From: Candidatus Auribacter fodinae
GTDB taxonomy: Bacteria > Auribacterota > Auribacteria > Auribacterales > Auribacteraceae
Direction of reading: 5' to 3'
Length of the DNA: 45,008 nucleotides
Assembly (NCBI GenBank): GCA_003599815.1
Contig: QZJZ01000059.1
Coordinates: 1-45,008 of the forward strand
The translations under genes and the position numbers were made by a program. Shown piece by piece: positions 1-6,676 of this stretch. Under the pieces are notes generated by a model. It searched no databases and was not told the DNA's origin. It saw nothing but the letters and a program-made list of their open reading frames with translations. Numbering within the stretch: position 1 is the stretch's first letter; each line of letters begins with the position of its first letter.

Positions 1-1150
1 CGAAATAGGAGGTAGCCACATCTTCAATGTGATGCGCTTCGTCGATTACAATGCGCTTATAGCGGGGGAGAATACCGGTGTCCATAGAAAACCCTGTTTC
101 CTTTTTTATAGCTATATCAGCGAACAGCAAATGATGGTTCACAATAAGCAGGTTTGCCGCGTTGGCTGTGCGTCGCGCTCTGGTGGTGAAACAATCGTTA
201 AAAGAAGCGCATTGAGCACGCTGGCATGATTCGCTGTCGGAACAGACTTTTTCCCACAGTTCGCTGTCAGGCACAAAGTTTAGATCGGATAAACTTCCTT
301 CATTTGTTGTTTTTGCCCAATCCGCTATACGGTAAAGCTCTTCCAGTTCGTCCTCATCGCAATGTGTTTCAGGCGACTGGAGTATCATATTCAATTTACG
401 TTTACAGATATAATTCTGCCGCCCTTTTACAAGGCATGCGGTAAACTTTTCCGGCAGAATTTGCTGTAAAGCGGGAATGTCTTTATATATAAGCTGTTCC
501 TGCAGATTAATTGTGTTGGTGGATATAACGCACCGTTCTTTATTTGTAACTGACCAGCGGACAAGTGGAATCAGATAAGCGAGGCTTTTGCCTGTCCCTG
601 TCCCTGCTTCGATCAGGGATACATGGTTGGCGTTGAGCGATTCAACTACCATTTTCAGCATATCTACCTGCTGTTGTCTGTATTCATACCCGGGGAACTT
701 CTGGCTGAACAGTTCGTTCGGTTCTATCAGTTTAGCGAGTTCGGCAATATCGATAGGAACGGGTTCCTGTGTTTTATCAGGCAGAACAATGACATAACAG
801 TCAGAAACTTCGTTGTTTATGATGTACGCGCCTACTCCCCTTTGTCCGAGTGTCGAGGCTATCTCAAGATCTGCGGAGGAGGGCGTGAGATTGCCTGAAG
901 GATGGTTATGGATTATTACAGTGCCCGGTTCTGCAACATTGATCAACGCCGGCACTGCCTGCTGGTTACCGCGCGCATATAATTTGACGGAGTCAATACG
1001 CTGTGTGGAGTCGGGTGTTCCGACGAAAAAAACCTCGTTGTCATTTGCGTTATGTATAGCTTCACGCAGAAACTCTTGTGCCTTTTCTGTAAACAGGTCA
1101 CTGGTTTGAAAACTTGTTTTTTCCCGTAAATCTATTCCATAATTTGACAT
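1..1150 (-). CDS. RadC-type JAMM domain fused to DinG/XPD-family DNA helicase (3' part cut by contig edge)
   Basis: Reading leftward from the ATG at 1150, about 383 codons are open to the window edge. Residues about 1-125 form a RadC-like JAB/JAMM domain: a Glu near residue 39 (NDNEVFFVG), then HNHPSG at 81-86 and a Ser-x2-Asp that supplies the metal Asp near 94. From about residue 150 it is a DinG/XPD superfamily-2 helicase: Walker A EAGTGTGKS near 181-189, a KGRQNYIC stretch and further Cys residues (VCSDSESCQRAQC) expected to hold a 4Fe-4S cluster, NHHLLFAD, and the DEAH box (VIDEAHHIEDVA) just before the edge. The helicase motifs IV-VI lie beyond the contig. The role is probably ATP-dependent unwinding of damaged or structured DNA; what the JAMM domain does there is unknown. 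It starts 21 nt after fmdB and shares its promoter. The start is the first ATG after an in-frame stop at 1172-1174. Confidence 0.88.
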   Translation of the reverse strand, partial: MSNYGIDLREKTSFQTSDLFTEKAQEFLREAIHNANDNEVFFVGTPDSTQRIDSVKLYARGNQQAVPALINVAEPGTVIIHNHPSGNLTPSSADLEIASTLGQRGVGAYIINNEVSDCYVIVLPDKTQEPVPIDIAELAKLIEPNELFSQKFPGYEYRQQQVDMLKMVVESLNANHVSLIEAGTGTGKSLAYLIPLVRWSVTNKERCVISTNTINLQEQLIYKDIPALQQILPEKFTACLVKGRQNYICKRKLNMILQSPETHCDEDELEELYRIADWAKTTNEGSLSDLNFVPDSELWEKVCSDSESCQRAQCASFNDCFTTRARRTANAANLLIVNHHLLFADIAIKKETGFSMDTGILPRYKRIVIDEAHHIEDVATSYF

Positions 1151-1171
1151 GTATGTGACAGCAACTGCTTG

Positions 1172-1432
1172 TTATTCTGCTTTCGGGCACTCTTTTTTAT
1201 CCGCGCCGCAACATGAATCGCATGCGCTGGCAGGCGATGATTTCTGTGTCGGTTGTTTGTAATCAGTACAATAAAAACCGGATCCTTTAAAAATGATGCC
1301 TGCGCCTGCTCCGATTAATCGTTTTACAGTGCCTGAGCACTCAGGGCATTTGGTTACAGGATCTGCAGTCATGCTCTGAAACAATTCAAAAGTGTGATCG
1401 CAGGAATTGCATTTGTACTCGTAAGTCGGCAT
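1172..1432 (-). CDS. FmdB-family small zinc-ribbon protein
   Basis: An 86-residue protein opening with MPTYEYKCNSC, the hallmark of the FmdB / CxxC_CxxC_SSSS family. It has paired CxxC motifs (CNSC and CPEC) forming a zinc ribbon, followed by the usual KRLIGAGAGIIFKGSGFY segment and a low-complexity Ser/Cys-rich tail (SACDSCCGADKKEC) with four further cysteines. The family was named after a putative regulator of formamidase genes, but its general function is unsettled. The ATG is preceded by AAGGAG about 10 nt upstream. It is the first gene of a two-gene leftward operon with the dinG-like helicase. Confidence 0.9.
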   Translation of the reverse strand: MPTYEYKCNSCDHTFELFQSMTADPVTKCPECSGTVKRLIGAGAGIIFKGSGFYCTDYKQPTQKSSPASACDSCCGADKKECPKAE

Positions 1433-1504
1433 CGTGTAATACTCCTTGTTTAAAATATCTTATATATATTATATTTTATTATCATTATCCGAAATAGAGA
1501 ATAT

Positions 1505-1533
1505 AGTATACAGGAAATTCTCTTTTCAGGCAA
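1505..1533 (-). promoter_or_regulatory. Sigma-70-type promoter for fmdB-dinG
   Basis: On the minus strand, TTGCCT (1528-1533) and TATACT (1505-1510) are separated by exactly 17 nt, about 70 nt upstream of the fmdB ATG. The -10 matches the consensus at 5 of 6 positions and the -35 at 4 of 6. No experimental support. Confidence 0.55.
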
Positions 1534-1649
1534 TATAAAAGTAAGCATAACTCTTGCCAGACAGTGAACAGCCTGAAGAGAAAATTACCTCTTGAATAGT
1601 GCTCTGTTTTGAATAAGATGTCTTCATTAAGAGTCCAAATGCTTGGTTC

Positions 1650-1678
1650 TTGACATGAATAAACATGATGTATATCAT
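1650..1678 (+). promoter_or_regulatory. Strong sigma-70-type promoter for the secreted coiled-coil protein
   Basis: TTGACA (1650-1655), a 17-nt spacer and TATCAT (1673-1678) make a near-consensus promoter. Its -10 lies downstream of the ATG at 1665, so that ATG would not be in the transcript. This supports translation from 1710 instead. The rest of 1541-1645 shows no further recognisable element. Confidence 0.7.
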
Positions 1679-1709
1679 TTTTATAAATATTAGAGGAGGG
1701 TTGTTTTTT

Positions 1710-2399
1710 ATGAAACGCTGTGGAGTTCTGCTTGTATCGATTCTTGGAATTTTCTGTTCTCAGTGTTTACTGGCCGACGTAATCGTACTGGAAAACGGAA
1801 GAGAAATTGAAGGTAAAATTGTTGAGGAAACAGATACTCAGATCAAACTTGATCTGGGATATGGTACTGTGGGATTTGATAAGGCACGCATTACAAAGAT
1901 AGAACGTTCAGCAGGAGAAGACCTTGAAAGTAAACTTGAAGAACGGCGTAAACAGGCTGTTCAACAGGCTGAAGAAAACGAAAAAGTTTATGAAACAATG
2001 CAGAAACGTGAAGAATTGGTAGAAAAACAGGAAGAGCGCCAACAACTCCTTCAGCAACAGCGCGAAGAAATGTTAAAGAAACGGCGTGAACAAATTGAAC
2101 GTATACGTGAACAACGCGAACAGGCATTGACAGAACGGGAACAGGCAGTCCCCGACAGTACCCAACCGTTGCCGCCACCGCCTGCTATTCCCGATGAGGT
2201 GTCTTTTCCGCAACCGACTGATCAGCAGATTCCTCAGCCTGAAGAAATACCTCAACCTGAGGAAATGACTCCCCCTGAACCTGTACCACAGCCGACAACA
2301 CCCGATGATGTATATCAGCAGGAAGATAGTTCATCCGAAGAAGAGGAAAGTGGGCCAAAGTCTCGTGGGCGTCGAATGCGCAGTTTTAAAGATCGGTAA
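1710..2399 (+). CDS. Secreted protein: small beta domain, long coiled coil, proline-rich tail
   Basis: A 229-residue protein from the ATG at 1710, chosen because GAGGAGG lies about 10 nt upstream and the promoter -10 excludes the earlier ATG at 1665. Residues 1-23 are a Sec signal peptide (MKRCGVLLVSILGIF...LLA|DV). Residues about 24-65 (VIVLENGREIEGKIVEE, then alternating hydrophobics ending ITKIERS) look like a small SH3/Sm-like beta domain that recurs in secreted proteins of PVC-type bacteria. Residues about 70-145 are an uninterrupted Glu/Gln/Arg-rich coiled coil, followed by a Pro/Gln/Glu-rich region with repeated QPEE units and an acidic-to-basic C-terminus. No catalytic motif is visible. 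A periplasmic structural or scaffold role is possible; the function is unknown. It converges on ridA with 6 nt between the stops. Confidence 0.8.
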   Translation: MKRCGVLLVSILGIFCSQCLLADVIVLENGREIEGKIVEETDTQIKLDLGYGTVGFDKARITKIERSAGEDLESKLEERRKQAVQQAEENEKVYETMQKREELVEKQEERQQLLQQQREEMLKKRREQIERIREQREQALTEREQAVPDSTQPLPPPPAIPDEVSFPQPTDQQIPQPEEIPQPEEMTPPEPVPQPTTPDDVYQQEDSSSEEEESGPKSRGRRMRSFKDR

Positions 2400-2405
2400 G
2401 CGGCA

Positions 2406-2774
2406 TTATTCAGCCGAGAGTATTACTTCCACCTCAACCAGAGCACCTTTGGGAAGCCTGCTGACTTCCACGCATGATCGTGCCGGCGGATTGCTTCTGA
2501 AATACTTTGAATATATGGAATTCATCGTATCAAACTGATTTATGTCAGTGAGAAAGATGGTTGTTTTTACGACGTGCCCGAGGGTTAGTCCATATGATTC
2601 TACCAATATTTTCAGATTGGAAAGAATGCGTTCAGTCTGAGTGGACACAGGATTATCACCAGTTGCGTCCGGCGCTATCTGACCTGAAACAAAGATTAGG
2701 TTCCCTGTTTTCACCGCTACGGAATATGGCCCTGCCGGTTTTGGTGCGCAATCGCTTGTCAGAATGGTTTTCAT
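2406..2774 (-). CDS. ridA: RidA family reactive intermediate deaminase
   Basis: A 122-residue protein of full family length. RidA (YjgF/YER057c/UK114) hydrolyses reactive enamine/imine intermediates released by PLP enzymes such as threonine dehydratase, yielding 2-oxo acids and ammonia and protecting other PLP enzymes. Visible signatures are APKPAGPYSVAV near the N-terminus, VSGQIAPD, QTERILSNLKILVESYG, and the C-terminal PARSCVEVSRLPKGALVEVE block holding the substrate carboxylate-binding Arg and the late Glu. It lies 11 nt downstream of the GT-C protein and is probably co-transcribed with it, although no functional link is evident. Confidence 0.93.
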   Translation of the reverse strand: MKTILTSDCAPKPAGPYSVAVKTGNLIFVSGQIAPDATGDNPVSTQTERILSNLKILVESYGLTLGHVVKTTIFLTDINQFDTMNSIYSKYFRSNPPARSCVEVSRLPKGALVEVEVILSAE

Positions 2775-2785
2775 GTTAAATACCC

Positions 2786-4351
2786 TTATTTTTTTATTTC
2801 AAGACGGTCCATTATATCTTTTCCTGCGTGTTCCATCAGCTTAGTTACCAGCCGTGATTCACGCCTGACATAACAGTGTAAAATAATGTCATCAATCGGT
2901 ATGATAAAAAATGCGTACTGATTATGAAACTCTTCGCTGTAATACAATTCATAATCAGCCTTAAAAAGAGGATACCTGCTTCCCCATGGACCTGTCAGAA
3001 TGATAATATCAGGTTGTCTGGACAGAACATAGTTTCCGTCACCGATCTCATGCCCAGCCCATCCGCTGCCGCTTTTTTGTACGTTGTGGGCAAGATATGG
3101 ATCTGTTAATCCAAGCATATCAATCGTTTTTAAACGGGAAAAATACGGAATGGCGCCAACTGCATTAAGCGCTATGACTGTGTTTGAAGGAAGATTTTTC
3201 CTCATCCATATACCGATAGTTTTTCCAACAGGCGATACTTTGTCTTTATACAGGTTGCGGTAATCGTCCCGAATGTACATCTGTACTGCCAGAATGCTCA
3301 AAATACATATTAATGCGGCAGTTATAAGTGTATTGCGATAGGGGAAATTTCGACATGAATCAAGGAATAAGAACAATGCGGCATAGAGAACAGGAAGCAG
3401 TGGGACAAAAAAGCGATAGCCCGGGAAAATATCGCCGCCTACACTGATTACGTAAAGCCAGTAAATGGTCCCCAGCGTAAAAAAATAGCGCACTGCATGA
3501 GAGTTACGATGACGCCATCCATAAATCAATGACGGTATGAGAACGAACCACCTGTTCAGCAGATAAGCGGCTGAATACTTGAGCCCCCGTATTGGTTGAG
3601 CAATAGACCACCCAACTTTCGCATAGAATGTATTTGGCACAGGATATCCGTAATAATTGTATCTGAAAGTGATATATGGAATAAATATCACTGCGAACGG
3701 AATACTGTACAATAGCAGTTTAGTCAATGCATGACGGTCTTTTTTTAAAAGCACATTTATCAAGACAAACAATCCTGTTGTCCCGTACCATAAAATTCCT
3801 TCAGGCCGAGTTAAGGCGGCCAGTATGAACCCTGTTCCGGCGAATAGAGTAAATATAGGGTGATTTGAACGTGAATGAAGGTATAACAAAGATGAGACTG
3901 TTACCAGTACGGTGAACAAGGTGGTTTCCATGCCGCTGTTTGCCCATGCGATGTAGTCGCCGTCGAGAACAAAGGCAAGCAATGCAAGGTATAGTATTGT
4001 AATGGGCAGGTGTAACTTCTTTATCAGCATGATATATAAGCCGGCGAAAACAATGAGATATGAAACAATGCTTATTAACCGGGCTGTCAGTTCCATAGGT
4101 GTGCCAACCCAATAGGCCAGCGCCATTAAGCATACCCACAGAAAATTGGTGTATCCTTCGACTTTTTCGCCCGGGTTGAATACCAGCCCTATGCCGTTTA
4201 TCCAGTTGCGGGCATACCGCATTGATATGTACACATCATCAAGAAACCATGATCGAAAAACATAGAACATTGCCGCCATAGAGCAGAGGATAACCGCCGA
4301 CCAGATGATGTGACGTGTTGGGATAGCTGTTTTATTTATCAAAAATTTCAT
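2786..4351 (-). CDS. GT-C superfamily polytopic membrane glycosyltransferase, AftB-like
   Basis: A 521-residue protein with about ten hydrophobic segments and a C-terminal soluble domain. After the first membrane helix comes DDVYISMRYARNW, then GIGLVFNPGEKVEGYTNFLW. This DD-containing first loop and the GLVFNPGE/VEGYTNFLW signature are typical of GT-C enzymes that use polyprenyl-phosphate-sugar donors, resembling the actinobacterial arabinofuranosyltransferase AftB group and many uncharacterised bacterial relatives. The acidic residues of the first loop are the expected catalytic base and metal site. The donor and acceptor cannot be read from the sequence; envelope glycan or protein glycosylation are the usual roles. 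The C-terminal part (VIALNAVGAIPYFS, DMLGLTDPYLA) is also typical of that group. It is the first gene before ridA. Confidence 0.8.
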   Translation of the reverse strand: MKFLINKTAIPTRHIIWSAVILCSMAAMFYVFRSWFLDDVYISMRYARNWINGIGLVFNPGEKVEGYTNFLWVCLMALAYWVGTPMELTARLISIVSYLIVFAGLYIMLIKKLHLPITILYLALLAFVLDGDYIAWANSGMETTLFTVLVTVSSLLYLHSRSNHPIFTLFAGTGFILAALTRPEGILWYGTTGLFVLINVLLKKDRHALTKLLLYSIPFAVIFIPYITFRYNYYGYPVPNTFYAKVGWSIAQPIRGLKYSAAYLLNRWFVLIPSLIYGWRHRNSHAVRYFFTLGTIYWLYVISVGGDIFPGYRFFVPLLPVLYAALFLFLDSCRNFPYRNTLITAALICILSILAVQMYIRDDYRNLYKDKVSPVGKTIGIWMRKNLPSNTVIALNAVGAIPYFSRLKTIDMLGLTDPYLAHNVQKSGSGWAGHEIGDGNYVLSRQPDIIILTGPWGSRYPLFKADYELYYSEEFHNQYAFFIIPIDDIILHCYVRRESRLVTKLMEHAGKDIMDRLEIKK

Positions 4352-4440
4352 AACATTTCACCGAAAAAGTTAAGAAAGGGTTCTTTTATCCGATATATAA
4401 TAATAAATTCCGACATTCACAATATAACTGGTATTGCCTG

Positions 4441-4836
4441 ATGAAAAAATTTACTTTATTTGAACTTATTATCCTGCTGTCGTTGCCATTCATTGTTGCA
4501 GGCATGACTGTTCCTAAAATGACGAACAATCGCGACGAGCGCCTTCGAAATCATTGTGTCAAGAACATGCATGAGATAGAACTTGCTATCACGGCCTGGG
4601 AAAATGACCACGGTAAGAACTGGCCGGAAGGCTGGATATATAAAGATACCCGCACGAACCCTGAATATAATTTGTCAGGTTATATATCCTCACGCAAAGT
4701 GTTGGATTGTCCGGCGTCCGACGATCCTGAACATGAATATTTCTATCAAAGAAAAATGCACAATAAATTTCGTCAGGGCGTAAACTGTTTTCATTGCCAT
4801 GATGCGTCCGAATTCCCTCATCGTCTGGACAACTAA
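4441..4836 (+). CDS. Orphan type II/IV pseudopilin-like protein
   Basis: A 131-residue protein starting MKKFTLFELIILLSLPFIVAG, a class III prepilin N-terminus: F(+1)-T-L-x-E(+5)-L followed by a hydrophobic helix. The usual Gly at -1 is replaced by Lys, a form I recall as common in Lentisphaerae/PVC pseudopilins (KKFTLIELL types). Glu+5, needed for subunit assembly, is present. The globular part carries DRN-like polar segments, CPASDDPEHEYFY and a C-terminal CFHCHDASEFPH. CFHCH formally fits CxxCH, but a single site near the end of a pilin is more likely a disulfide or metal site. No other secretion or pilus gene is nearby. Its stop overlaps the convergent flavodiiron gene by 4 nt. Confidence 0.72.
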   Translation: MKKFTLFELIILLSLPFIVAGMTVPKMTNNRDERLRNHCVKNMHEIELAITAWENDHGKNWPEGWIYKDTRTNPEYNLSGYISSRKVLDCPASDDPEHEYFYQRKMHNKFRQGVNCFHCHDASEFPHRLDN

Positions 4837-6011
4837 AAAAGCCCGTATTGTTTATGTTTGCTTAATATAGTATCCGCCAGTATGTCCAATGCCTGAAAAC
4901 ATTTTTCTTTTGGTTCACCTTTGCATAGTACCGGCGGTATCACTTCCACGTTTAAATCAGGAATAAGCCCGGTCATTGTCTCTACAATGGAACTGCCCCA
5001 GCCGTACGAACCTATTATGGATACACAGACTACTTTCGGGCGCAATATATTTGCCAGATGCGTGGCGAAAAACGCTATGGGATGCGGGCCAAGATGAAAA
5101 GCCGGCGTACCAATCACCAGCGTGGCGGCATCAACGAGAGACATGGCGAGCTGTCCGATATCGGTTACCGCAAGGTCGAAGGGTTGGACGCCAACATACC
5201 GCTCAGCCAGAGCGCTGACAAGATATTTTGCCATTTTTTCTGTACTGCCATGCATGGATACATATGGAATAAGCACCTGATTTTTTGGCTTGTCAGATAA
5301 CCATTGCGTGTATGCCGAAATGATAAACGACGGCTGGTCATAAATCGGGCCATGCCCCGGTGCTATTAGAGCGATATCGTATTTCGCGAGTTTCTCAATG
5401 TTGCCGGCCGTAGTTTTTCTAAATGGCATAACGATTTCAGCATAATACCGTTTTGCCGCTTCATATACTTTGTTCTGGTCATAGGCGTATAAATCCGTTG
5501 TTGCAAGATGCGAACCGAATAATTCACAACTGAAGAGAATTTTATCTTCATGTGAATAGGTGCACATGGTTTCAGGCCAGTGAATCCATGGTGTATATAT
5601 ACATTCCAGTGTCTTATTTCCCAGATCCAGTTTTTCTCCGTCAGCGACAACTCGAATTTTATCGGGATCAATACCTACATGGTTGATTACAAGATCTTTG
5701 CCCTGAGAGGTTGTTAATACGGACGCTTCAGGGTACTTTGACAGAATATAGGGAAGTGCACCCGCGTGGTCCTGTTCTGCGTGGTGAACGATGATGTAGT
5801 CCAGTGTCTTTACACTGTTAAGCTGGAATAGCAGGTCATCTTTCATTGAGGGTTCGACAGTGTCGATAAGTGCGGTTTTGTTTGAGCCTTTTATGAGATA
5901 CGCATTGTAACTGGTGCCGTGCGGTAATGGGATAAGCGCATCGAACATTCGCCTGTCCCAGTCAATAGCGCCAAGATGAAAAATGTCTTCGGTTATTTTT
6001 CGAGCTTTCAT
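4833..6011 (-). CDS. fprA: Flavodiiron protein (FprA/ROO type), O2 or NO reductase
   Basis: A 392-residue class A flavodiiron protein, full length. Residues 1-250 form a metallo-beta-lactamase-like diiron domain with ligands H77-x-E79-x-D81-H82, H144 (PWIHWPETM), H220 (APGHGP) and, at the position of the bridging Asp, Glu163 (SCELFGSH). Residues about 253-392 are a flavodoxin-like FMN domain (VLIPYVSMHGSTEKMAKYL; IGTPAFHLGPHP; IGSYGWGSS). These cytoplasmic enzymes reduce O2 to water or NO to N2O with electrons from rubredoxin or F420H2, protecting anaerobes. No rubredoxin gene is adjacent. A GGGAG Shine-Dalgarno sits about 9 nt before the ATG. The Asp-to-Glu change at a bridging ligand is unusual and may alter the preference for O2 or NO. 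Confidence 0.93.
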   Translation of the reverse strand: MKARKITEDIFHLGAIDWDRRMFDALIPLPHGTSYNAYLIKGSNKTALIDTVEPSMKDDLLFQLNSVKTLDYIIVHHAEQDHAGALPYILSKYPEASVLTTSQGKDLVINHVGIDPDKIRVVADGEKLDLGNKTLECIYTPWIHWPETMCTYSHEDKILFSCELFGSHLATTDLYAYDQNKVYEAAKRYYAEIVMPFRKTTAGNIEKLAKYDIALIAPGHGPIYDQPSFIISAYTQWLSDKPKNQVLIPYVSMHGSTEKMAKYLVSALAERYVGVQPFDLAVTDIGQLAMSLVDAATLVIGTPAFHLGPHPIAFFATHLANILRPKVVCVSIIGSYGWGSSIVETMTGLIPDLNVEVIPPVLCKGEPKEKCFQALDILADTILSKHKQYGLF

Positions 6012-6100
6012 AGCGGATACTCCCTGAACACAGTTTTTACACTATACTTATTCTGCCTCAGGTCTGCATTCTCCGCAAGATATTTCCTGTAAGATGTCTA

Positions 6101-6148
6101 AAAAGGTATCAGTCCGGTATGCACATTTTACACACCGGACTGATATCG
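6101..6148 (-). terminator. Intrinsic terminator of the small His/Tyr-rich gene
   Basis: A perfect 11-bp inverted repeat, 6108-6118 against 6134-6144 (ATCAGTCCGGT/ACCGGACTGAT), extends by one further pair and is followed on the minus strand by a run of T (complement of 6101-6104). It lies just downstream of the gene at 6166-6420 and before fprA. Confidence 0.8.
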
Positions 6149-6165
6149 GGGGGAGTTAGAAGGTT

Positions 6166-6420
6166 TTATTCGTAATAAATTATGGTTTCCGATCTACAGC
6201 TTCCGTAGGGGTAATAATAGTATCTTTCGCCATACCCCCTGTAATAATGAGGCCTGTCGTATCGCGCATAATAATGAGGCGCGTAGTGATTCCTTCGGTG
6301 ATGGTATCTCGGATGACGCCGTCCGTGCCCTGTGGATACTATTATGTCTAGTGCTAATGCTGATCCGGCCATGATGAATACCATTGCCAGCGTGACTACT
6401 ATTTTTACTAAGCCTTTCAT
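6166..6420 (-). CDS. Small secreted His/Tyr/Arg-rich protein
   Basis: An 84-residue protein with a clear Sec signal peptide (MKGLVKIVVTLAMVFIMAGSALA|LD), preceded by a strong AAGGAGG 5 nt from the ATG. The mature part of about 60 residues is dominated by His, Tyr and Arg (for example HPRYHHRRNHYAPHYYARY) with a single Cys and an acidic end. Such a composition could bind metal ions, anionic polymers or the cell surface, but no known family is recognised. It has its own strong terminator, so it is a free-standing gene. It is transcribed divergently from cstA. Confidence 0.75.
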   Translation of the reverse strand: MKGLVKIVVTLAMVFIMAGSALALDIIVSTGHGRRHPRYHHRRNHYAPHYYARYDRPHYYRGYGERYYYYPYGSCRSETIIYYE

Positions 6421-6636
6421 AATGTCCTCCTTCCGTTTTTTCGTCTACATCATATATAACAATTTGAATGCCAAATAAGTTCCATTTTTATAACATATGC
6501 TTCATGAAATAGTTACAAAAACAGTAGCTGTTTACTAGAGATTAATTGTTGTAAATAAAAATAACAAAATAGATTTATGTAAAAAATAATTACGTCTTTG
6601 CTGTGTTGAAATAAAGGTCGATTTTTTGCAGAAGAG

Positions 6637-6645
6637 TGATATAAT
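6637..6645 (+). promoter_or_regulatory. Extended -10 promoter for cstA
   Basis: TGATATAAT at 6637-6645 is a perfect extended -10 element (TG-n-TATAAT); no good -35 is visible. It ends about 31 nt before the ATG at 6677 and lies downstream of the alternative upstream start at 6626, which supports 6677. The remainder of the 256-nt divergent region (6421-6676) is AT-rich with no other clear element. Confidence 0.55.
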
Positions 6646-6676
6646 TATTTACATTGTAACTGTACGGAGGAAATAT

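Noticed and set aside
588-1109. Overlapping rightward ORFs of 69-98 residues
   Set aside because: They are antisense to the continuous leftward RadC/DinG frame, which has clear family motifs; they have no family features of their own.
4789-4806. CFHCH of the pseudopilin as proof of a c-type cytochrome
   Set aside because: One CxxCH in a Cys/His-rich pilin tail is weak evidence and no cytochrome genes are near; kept only as a question.
6626-6676. Upstream start for cstA at 6626
   Set aside because: It precedes the extended -10 promoter and adds a non-conserved N-terminus; 6677 has a good Shine-Dalgarno and matches the family start.
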